Below, piece after piece: positions 55,831 to 64,000 of a DNA stretch of 64,000 nt. The stretch comes from Topomyia yanbarensis. Lineage: Eukaryota > Arthropoda > Insecta > Diptera > Culicidae. Within the stretch, counting starts at the first letter, position 1, and each line of letters starts with the position of its first letter. The position numbers and the translations under genes are program-made. The notes below the pieces were generated by a model, which had not been told where the DNA came from, did not search any database, and worked only from the letters and a program-made list of their open reading frames with translations. Where the stretch lies: positions 11,222,001-11,286,000 of the forward strand of contig NC_080672.1 of NCBI RefSeq assembly GCF_030247195.1. The letters are read 5' to 3'.

Positions 55831-58800
55831 CTCTAGCCTCTGCCGTGCTCTGAACACCCATAGAGCCCTCGCCACCGCCGATACTCACTCAATCGAGCGC
55901 CACGTTCGTACTCACTCACCGATACACTCTCAGGGAGCTCTCCTCCACGATGGTACGATATACACAGCATGCGGGAAAAAAACATGAACCTCCCGTCAAG
56001 CAGGCCGTGCCACCCAAAAAAGCTCTCACCGAGGGGACTCAATATTTGAATGATTCGGAAGCGGAGGCAGCAAAAAATACCCACTTTTACCATCAGACAG
56101 GCTACTACGACCTCGATCCGACAACCGTCGATCGTCTAGCTAGATGTCTCGCACCGGCACTAACCGAATCGTGATGAAGATCAGGAAGATCGTTTATAGT
56201 ACTGCGATGAACCTTTTATTTCTTTCTTAGAACACTCACCAATACCACTACCAAAGCAAGCGACGGCGACGACGACGCGCACACATTTTTGCGCATCTGG
56301 AGTTTACGCGCGGCATCAGAGAGTCGTTATAGTTGGCCTTGAACTTATCCGAATTGAATGCTACACCCAACCACCATCATGACCAGCCAGCCCCATATAA
56401 ATAGGGCCATACATAATACGTATATATACATACGATTCGCCGAGTGGTTTATTTTTATACACATGGCGCACACACCGCCGGAGCAGGACTACTATGATGG
56501 TGGACCTTGTTGTTGACTGGCTGCTAGCGTTCCCTATCTATCCTGTTTGCCGTAGCTATATACACTACAGCTCTACACATACCGTATCGCGTCGCCTGCT
56601 TCGCTTACCGGGAGCAAACATCTACGTCATGTTATTATAATTATTTTAGTTTGGAAATTGCGCCACTGTTTTCGGTCGACCTTCGGCAAATTGCGTTCCC
56701 GGATTTTTTTTTTTGAATGTAAATTATTTAAACATACGGAAACAAGTACGTCGTATTTGAATAATCAAACAATTCCAAGAACGGCAGGCTCATCTTCACT
56801 GCTCGTCACCCCCTAACCAACCACCTATTCAACCCACCCACCCACGTCTATTCGGGGCTTTAAACTGGAATGTGGTGAAATCCAAATCATTCTATCGCTC
56901 GCAACAATATAACCTCGCCCCTCTCGGGGGTCGATCTCGGTGTTTGTCGGTGCGGTGCAGTGTACGACAACGAAACTGCCAACGACCGACCGACAAGGGA
57001 GGGATGGGTGTAGAAGGAACAAAAAAAAAGAACGAACGTTGTCCTTGACTCGTGATAACCTTGATTCACCCCCTATATTTATTTCATGCTTGCGCGCTCG
57101 CGTTGTTTTCTTATATACCACACACAGATAGAGAGAGAGAAAGAGAGTGACTGACAAAGCAGACGAGAATGAGCGATCCCGGTTAGGGGAAAGCTTTTCC
57201 GACGAGAGAATGAGTGCCGAGCGTAGAGCTTACCCATCATCATGTCGCGCGACATATCGAGTAACGCTTGTTGCAGAAATTATGGGAAAAATGGCAAAGC
57301 TCGTTTCGATTTTACTGTGAAAGCTCCACACGGTTGGTAAGCTTTCCGATTGTAGTTCGAGCAGTTTCTGGCTAGAACTAGAGGTCGCCCATTCGAGCTC
57401 GAGTGATTGAACTTTTTTCACCGCTTCACGGTTGGCTGGAAGTAGAACGTTCTGCTCGGTTGAACTCGAGTGCGCGTTTGGCTCTTTCTCCTTCTCGCTG
57501 TTCGAGCTTTACCTACATTATATGTGTGTATAGTAGGCGAGTTCGTTGACTCGTTGGGTAGTGACCGTTGATGGGGCTCTCATCTAGGTAGCTTTTGTTA
57601 GATAAAATATTATGAGCTATAAATAGGTTTCTGTTTCTGCTTTGCACGTTTGCCGTTTGGACTTGTCAGTAGCAATCGGAAAGAAAGACTTCAACGCTCG
57701 AACTGAAGAACTTTAGCGACGAACTGGGTTCCCACAAACTAACCAATAAATTTCCCAGAACCCAAAAATTAACACAATAGAGAAATAAATACAAGGAAAG
57801 TATCGTCTGATTAGCGATCAAGCAGACGATCCAGCGCCACAAAACAGATCGTGAGATCGATTTCGCGCAGCACTGCTGCGCTCTCCATCCAAGTAGGCGC
57901 GATAGTGAAAACAGATAACACTTTCCTGCGCAGCCCAATTAGCGCTTCAGCTCACTTTTTTTCAGCTTGTTGTTTATTATGATTGCCCTGGTTTTTATTT
58001 TCCAACGCGCTAAACTCGAGTGCATTATGAATCCGTTGGTGGCAGAGAGAGCGAAAGAAAGAAATCATCACATCAAAACCTACACGCGCGATGGTAACTG
58101 GTGAAAGTATTCAGTTTCGATTTCGTTTCAAAAAAAAATCAATCCCTTCCCATCCGACAGCGGGGGTAAATGAACTCTTCCACAATGGTTGCCGTTTATG
58201 TAAACGGTCTGCCGAACCGTCGTCGTCGTGTAGATTTGATTTTTTTTACCGTTCATACGTACACACAGTGAAATGGAAAGTGGTTGCCGGGTTTGCTAGG
58301 GGTCATAGACACAATTTCTTTTTCTCCCTCCCTCCCTCGACCACTTAAAAACGCAAACGCGACGAATGAATTCGAAACTTGGAGACTTTCCAAAATCTTT
58401 CTCGCGCGGTCGAAAAAGTGGCCTACTTTTACGCGCCATTACGCCAGCAAGCCTCTGGGTTCGAACCGGAACCATCACTCTCACTCTCGGATTGGATTGG
58501 ATTGGCTTGGCCTGGCCAACTAACCACCACCACCAACTGTACTGAACTGGCCCCACACAATGGGGGGGGGAGGGGGGGGACTAGCCGATTGGATATTCAT
58601 GTGGTGATCCGGGGCCGGTTAGCAAAATGCAACCACCAACAACGATGATGTGGTGTGTCGTAATCTCGGTACCTCAGCCGTTGTCGGCGGCGTCGCTTGC
58701 TGCGTCACATCGTTGACCAGTTTGCAATTTGCGGGCGGGAAAAGGGAAGCGCACAACGGTTTGGGTTTTTGGGTACGAAGCACAGCAGCGTCGTAGCAAC

Positions 58801-59549
58801 CCTGTTTTCCCGTGTCGGGGTGCGCGAGCACGTGTTTTTTGTAACCAAGTGGCGCGAAATCATGTAACATTCATGGGTGGTATGCTGAGCTGTATTGCTC
58901 TGGCGGTAGGTGAAACTATCGCAGTAGGCTCGTTTTTGTTAGCTGGACGTATCTTAATGATGGCGATTGTTGATAGGTATGTTCCAGTACCTGGTGAAAT
59001 TTGTAGTGCTTCGGAACAAACAGAGAGAAAAGTGTTCCCGTACACGCTACTTCTCATTTTTCTGCTTTTGGCAGCAAATTGGAATAACCAGTAAAGAGTT
59101 TATTTTTCTTCTGTTTGTACTGGAGAAACTGGAATCAATAATTGAGTGCTGGAACACTTTATTTTTAGAAAAAAATCTACTGGGAAAAGTTTTTACTGAT
59201 CAAAACATCCTAAATCGTACTCGATCATGTAGCGAAGCTAGCTAAGAGAGAATTAAGCACAGAATGAATTAATTGCAGGGAGTATGAAGATTTTTCCTTC
59301 ATAGATTAAGTAGAGATTGAAATCTGTGCTCCTCAAAACAACAAAAAATCACATTTCTCCAAATTTAAAGAATATAGATTTTTGCAATATCTTTTATCGC
59401 TCTTTCGGTCTGGTCAGAAAAAAAATTTCGTTACTCTACAACGTTATTGTAGAACATAACATTCACGCAAACGTCACCGACCAATCCAATCGCCTACGCA
59501 CCCGTTTGCTGTTTACCTAGTTTATCTACTATAAAATATTCTGGGGGGC
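55831..59549. other. E75: GC-richer region upstream of E75D
   Basis: No exon found; in particular no zinc-finger exon on the minus strand. It holds TCAAGGCCA in reverse (56334-56342), GAGA-type runs near 57120-57150, AT-rich TATA-like stretches (56394, 57620) and a G-run block (58562-58580). It presumably combines the E75D promoter and intron of longer isoforms. Frames such as 55950-56174 plus or 58729-59094 plus lack family signatures. Confidence 0.45.
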
Positions 59550-59569
59550 ATAATTTTCATTCGACAGGC

Positions 59570-60568
59570 ATTTTCGTGTATCGAAATTCAAATTTCAGAA
59601 TTTCGGAAATCAAGTTTTGAATATCGATTATCGAAAATAGGATACCGAATATCGAAATTCAAAATTAAATTTTGAATATCGAGCTTCAAATTTAGAATTT
59701 CGAATACTGAAAACCGAATGTCGGATTGGGAATGTCGAATTTCGAATATCAAATGTCAATTGAATTTTTGGATTTCGAATATCGAATTTCGAGTATCTAA
59801 TTCCGAACATCGATTTTTCGAAAAATTGAATTACGAATTTCGAATATAGAATTCGAATCTCGGAAAGAGAAATTCGCATTTCGAACATCGACTATCGTAT
59901 ACCGAACGACGAACAATGCCGAATTTTCAATACCGAGGTTTGAAAATCGAACTTTGAATATCGAAATTCGAGTATCGAATATCGATTTTCGAATAACGAA
60001 TTATGAATTTAAAAAAATCAAATATCTAATATTGAATTTTAATATCGAATTTTGAATATTAAACATCGCTTTTCGAAATTCGAGTAGCGGTTTTCGAATC
60101 TCGATTTCAGAATATCTAATGACGAATTTCGAATATCGAACATCGAGTATTAAATTTCGAATATCTAATTTCGAATATCAAAAACCAACTTTGTATATCT
60201 AATTTTTAATTTAGGATATCGAATATCGAATTTCGAACATCGTATATCAAATTTCAAATATCGAATTTCGAATTTCAGCATTTCGAATTTCGTATATCGA
60301 ATTTCAAATATTGAATTTCTCATATCGAATTTCAATTATCGAATTTCGGATATTGGAAATCGAATGTCTAATTTCGAACATTGAAAATCAAATATAGAAT
60401 TCCCAATACCGAATAGGGAAATCGAATTTCAAATATTGAATTTCTATTATCAAATTTCGTATATCAAATATCTTGTCGAATTTAGAATATCGATTTTTGA
60501 ATGACGAATTTCGAATATCGAATTTTGAACATCTAATTTCGAAGATCGTATGTCAATTTTCGAATACC
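59570..60568. repeat. TTTCGAATATCGAA minisatellite, segment 1
   Basis: Degenerate tandem units of about 14 bp around ATTTCGAATATCGA. The unit is nearly self-complementary (TTCGAA, ATCGAT-like), so both strands give the repetitive virtual peptide EFRISNFEYRIS. There is no gene. Confidence 0.9.
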
Positions 60569-60785
60569 GATTTTTTTTTTGTTGGAGACGAACCACTGCG
60601 ACCAGTATTTAGATTCTTCTCAGTTAGGCACTCCACTTCGTATGAAGTTTATTACCTGCTTGGGATTTGCAGTCCAAATATCAAAAAGCTCCAATCTTCC
60701 TTTACCGAGGACTCTGCGTTGTATCAATGCATTACATTCGCAGAGCAGATGCTCTGATGTCTCTGATACAGATTTAGAATATGTC
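60569..60785 (-). mobile_element. 5'-truncated non-LTR tail inserted in the minisatellite
   Basis: The minus strand reads SVSETSEHLLCECNALIQRR, VLGKGRLELFDIWTANPKQV, INFIRSGVPN, stop, then WSQWFVSN and a short poly(A) (plus T-run at 60570-60579). HLLCEC..L.RRR...G is the terminal knuckle region of LOA-like ORF2 proteins, matching the 35760-35900 fragment (LGKGFLQPSEIWQSNPSKVI). Confidence 0.65.
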
Positions 60786-61320
60786 AAATTTAGAATATCG
60801 AATTTCAGATGGCGAATTCTATAACATCGAAAAATTAATTTCGAATTTTCGTTATCGAATTTTAGAGCTCAAATTTCGAATATCGAACTTTCGAATATCT
60901 GAACAATACGAATTTCAAGCATCGAATATCGCATTTTGATCATCGAAAATCAAATATCGAATCACGAACAGCGAAAAATGAAGTTCGAATTTTCAAAATC
61001 GAATTTTGAAAATCGAATTTCGAATATTGAATTTCGAATTTAGAATTCTGAGCATCGAATTTCGAAAATCGAATGTCAATTTTCGAATATCGATATTACA
61101 ATATCGCATGTCGAATTTCGAATATCGAATTTCAAATAGCGAATTCCGAACATCAAATTTCGAATTTTCGTTATCGAATTTCGGATATTTAATTCCGAAT
61201 ATCGAATTTAGGATAACGAATTTCGAATATTGAATATCGAAAATCGATTTTCGAATACCAATTGTAGAATATTGTATTTCGAATGTCGAATATCAAATTT
61301 TGAATTCAGACTTTGTCAGC
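60786..61320. repeat. TTTCGAATATCGAA minisatellite, segment 2
   Basis: Continuation of the array beyond the truncated retroelement. Confidence 0.9.
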
Positions 61321-61680
61321 CACCGATCCGATTTTGTCAGCCTCATGAAAATCTGTTTGATGAGCTCTAGTAGACGAACCAAGTCAAATTTCAGTAAATC
61401 TTTTTTTGAGCATATTTTTCTTATCTCAGAAATGTAAAATATGCAAAAATAACAATATTGATTTAAGTGTTTTAAATTTAAATTTTAAATGTTTTAAAAC
61501 TCTAAGACCTAAGCGAAATTTATACTAAATTATCAGATAGGGCTGAGACTAAGGGATAGCGTCTAGGGAAGTATATTTAACAGCTTCAGTTTATTAAAAA
61601 GAAAAAAAAATGTCCCGATCATGTTAATTTCCCCGTTTGTTAGCCTAAAATTCACCAAGGGGCAGATAAAGACGAATTTT
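61321..61680 (+). repeat. Dispersed repeat, copy 2 (TTTTGTCAGCC family)
   Basis: GACTTTGTCAGCC..CCGATTTTGTCAGCCTCATGAAAA and TTTTTTTGAGCATATTTTTC match 45424-45540. It ends around TGTTAGCCTAAAATTCACC. It lies within the minisatellite array, so it is probably a transposed unit. Confidence 0.6.
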
Positions 61681-62030
61681 TACTGTATCGAAAATTTACT
61701 TTCGGATTTCGAATATCGAATTTCGAGCATCTTATTTCGAATATCAAATTTTTAATACCAAAAATTGAATCACGAATTTCGAACATCGAAAATAGGACCT
61801 CGTTTTGAATTTCGGATATCGAATTTCGAACATCGAATTTTAAAGAATTCAGAATAGCGATTTTCGTATATTTCGATTTTTGAATTTCAATTATCGAATG
61901 TCAAACATCGAATTTCGAATATCAAATTTCAAATATCGAATTTCGAATAATAAATTTCGAATATCGAGTTTCGAAATAATTTGTTCGAACATCGAACTTC
62001 GGACAATAAATTTCGACTATCGAAAATATC
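61681..62030. repeat. TTTCGAATATCGAA minisatellite, segment 3
   Basis: Last part of the array, fading near CGACTATCGAAAATATC. Confidence 0.85.
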
Positions 62031-62136
62031 TCAATCATACTTTCTTTCAATTAATTTTCGACTTTGTGGATTCTCGAATCTTTAGATTTTTAGAGAAGCG
62101 TTTTGAGGTAAATTTTTTTTAACGACATCGAATATA

Positions 62137-62301
62137 GGGTCACGTACCGCCCTCTCAGTGGCAAAGGATATGAACCAGCACCATTTCATGTTTAAAGGAA
62201 AGTGCAAGGAAGATTACACATTTGACCTCAACATGGACATCGAACCCTCGCCACTACTGATAGATGTCTTCATGAACGACTTCGAGGAAGAACGCGGATG
62301 A
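62137..62301 (+). CDS. Coding-like exon, unknown product
   Basis: After an acceptor-like TTTTTTTTAACGACATCGAATATAG the plus strand reads GSRTALSVAKDMNQHHFMFK, GKCKEDYTFDLNMDIEPSPL, LIDVFMNDFEEERG and TGA (62299-62301). Composition is clearly protein-like in a region otherwise made of satellite and AT-rich filler. An internal ATG at 62170 would give 43 codons. No partner exon or family recognised; it could be a terminal exon of a nested gene or a processed fragment. Confidence 0.35.
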   Translation, partial: GSRTALSVAKDMNQHHFMFKGKCKEDYTFDLNMDIEPSPLLIDVFMNDFEEERG

Positions 62302-62989
62302 TAAATAGTTTGCCAACTGTAACAGAACATTACCTAACCCAAACACTGTTGACCTGTTAAACTCCCGCCAAAAAAACCACCCAATTTACGACAGAGAAGC
62401 AAATCGAAAGAAAATTTCCGTTTTTAGACCTGATGATCAGCAGAGAAGCGGATAACAAACCAAAATTTGAAATCTGCTGAACGCCGAGATCCACGGTACA
62501 TAACGCACGACTCGGATCATTTTGGCGCTCAAAAATAAGCAGCTTCATATTTCGCAGCTCATAATTTTTTTCATCGGACGGCGGCATCTCTTTTGAAGAG
62601 ATAATATTTTTAAAATAAAAATCAGTGAAATACCATGCGTCTCCATCGTTTAGGTGCATGTTTCAATTTTTAAATCATATCTGCAAAACGGATCGTTCTT
62701 CCACGCTACTTTTTAGATATGTTGTGTAAAATTAAAGGATCTCTCTATTAAAGGCATAAAAATAAGGAGTCGTTGCAGACCCTCACAATGAAAATAAAGA
62801 AAAATCAATTGTTACGCATATTTTTTTTTATAGAAAACTAAACATTTATGAGGGTGCCGTTGATAAATGAAACAAAGATCAGTTCTATAAAACAAAATTA
62901 AAACATCATTTGAGTGGTCAACAATGAAAAGTGGTTCAGAAGTGAGGAATAAAAATTAAAAACTGTATAAAGTGAAAATTAAATCCTAC
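62302..62989. other. Interval without recognised gene
   Basis: AT-rich; a 100-codon minus frame (62357-62659) shows no recognised domain. Confidence 0.4.
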
Positions 62990-63150
62990 AAAATGGGGTG
63001 ACTATTTCAAGAATAGAGGTGAGAAGTGAGTAATGAGTACAGAATAGTGACTTAAGCAGAAAGACACGGAATATACGAGCTGGATAGTGAGATATGAGTA
63101 GGAAGAAAATAGATGTGGGAAAATATGGCCAGTTGAAGTTGAAAAGCATT
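62990..63150 (+). repeat. AG-rich minisatellite, short segment 4
   Basis: GAGGTGAGAAGTGAGTAATGAG and GGATAGTGAGATATGAGTAG units match the array at 49-51 kb. Confidence 0.6.
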
Positions 63151-64000
63151 GTTGAGATATTAAAGATTCATTCTTGACCAGTAGGAAAGAGATGTGATGC
63201 GACTTTCTTTAAAAAATAAAACTATTTGGAATCTAATAGAAGAAAAATTAAGATGAAAACGTGGGATGAGGCTATATTTTAATAAGACTATCAATGGTGT
63301 TAGTATGCATAGATTGCTCTAGTCAGCCGGTTGCCGAAACTATTTTGAAAGATTTTAGAAAAAAAAATCGTATATTTTTCAAGAACGGACAGTTTATTTT
63401 TTCTCGTTTCTGTATTCCAAAGAACATCGATAATTGTTGGACAATTGACTCAGTGTGGAATATAAGTTTCTTTATACCTTAATACAACATAGGACCATTC
63501 ATGAATTTTGCACAGCAAAAATTACCCAAAATGAACCAATATATTTAAAATTATAAATGTTGATAGCTTTTTCTTCCTGAAACTAGTGACAAAAATAAAA
63601 ATATTCCAATATTAGAAAAAAATTAAGTGAAATAAGACTAGTGTTCCTGAGGGAAAGCACTTTTGATCACTGATCTAACGACTTGCGAAATAAAATTAAT
63701 AAAAAGTCTGTATAATTTATCTATTGTAAAACATTTGGAACAACACGCTTGAATGGCTGTGTATTAATTGCTTCTACAGCAATCCCACTTGCCGGACACA
63801 GTTCACATGGAGAACTTGCATTACCTAGCAGTAGGTAATTTTTAATCTGTGAATCCATCTTCCTCCAGCGAAACACGAAAAAGAAGGAATTTATTTTTAC
63901 CGAAAAAATAATATAATATTCCCTTGAGCCAATTAAACGAACTTTTTGCAGCAGATGTCCTAGCAGAAAACATCACCGTCGACGGTTCATATCAAGTACT
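63151..64000. other. Terminal interval without recognised gene
   Basis: AT-rich. A 62-codon plus frame (63294-63482) has protein-like composition but no motif. Zinc-finger exons of E75 are not present up to the window end. Confidence 0.4.

Noticed and set aside
61006..61233. Repetitive EFRISNFEY protein
   Set aside because: It is the virtual translation of a 14-bp minisatellite that is open by chance in several frames.
42960..64000. Search for E75 zinc-finger exons and for A/B-type first exons
   Set aside because: No CEGCKGFF-, CRLKKC- or Gln-rich exon-like frame is visible on the minus strand, so these exons must lie outside the window.

Overview
The window is insect nuclear DNA, most likely from a culicine mosquito. 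The only confidently identified host gene is the ecdysone-induced nuclear receptor E75 (Eip75B, NR1D3 group) on the minus strand. The rest is dominated by mosquito-type transposable elements: a Loner/I-like non-LTR element, LOA-like fragments, tRNA-derived SINEs, hAT and TTAA miniature elements, and LTR remnants. Long, degenerate, AT-rich introns and no prokaryote-like gene packing support this. The species assignment is inference from repeat style, not from a search.

E75 layout (minus strand). A short first coding exon at 54832-54895 begins MSEELPILKG. It ends in phase 1 at a GTAGGT donor and fits an exon at 42724-42959 (VRFGRVPKRE...). That exon joins in phase 0 to the large terminal exon 27424-29748, which carries most of the ligand-binding domain and a Ser/His-rich F domain. 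Together they give a complete, about 874-residue, D-type isoform with no DNA-binding domain. The zinc-finger exons used by other isoforms are not in the window and should lie beyond 64000. A leader extends upstream of 54895, and an A/U-rich 3' UTR runs from 27423 to about 25215. The intron at 39.5-42.4 kb and the area around the D exon hold a striking set of TCAAGGTCA-type monomer sites, the FTZ-F1/nuclear-receptor half-site.

1-25 kb, downstream of E75, is a repeat graveyard: two tRNA-derived SINEs, a 2.5-kb foldback element with a nested TTAA MITE, a modular mosquito repeat, an ORF1-only (HAL1-like) non-LTR element with a 14-bp target-site duplication, a possible LTR, a tandemly duplicated gene-like unit, a 1.92-kb hAT element with an exact 8-bp duplication, and a 5.6-kb decayed Loner/I-like element that ends about 200 bp from the E75 poly(A) signal.

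29.7-64 kb is intronic or upstream E75 DNA. It contains LOA-like ORF1 and RNase H fragments, an unrecognised spliced gene-like locus on the opposite strand (44.8-46.2 kb), a 1.1-kb solo LTR with a chain of hairpins, an AG-rich minisatellite field containing a 236-bp hAT MITE, the E75D exon with a GC-richer presumed promoter domain (52.4-59 kb), and a 2.5-kb minisatellite of about 14-bp units near TTTCGAATATCGAA. No CRISPR array, rRNA or intact tRNA gene was seen.
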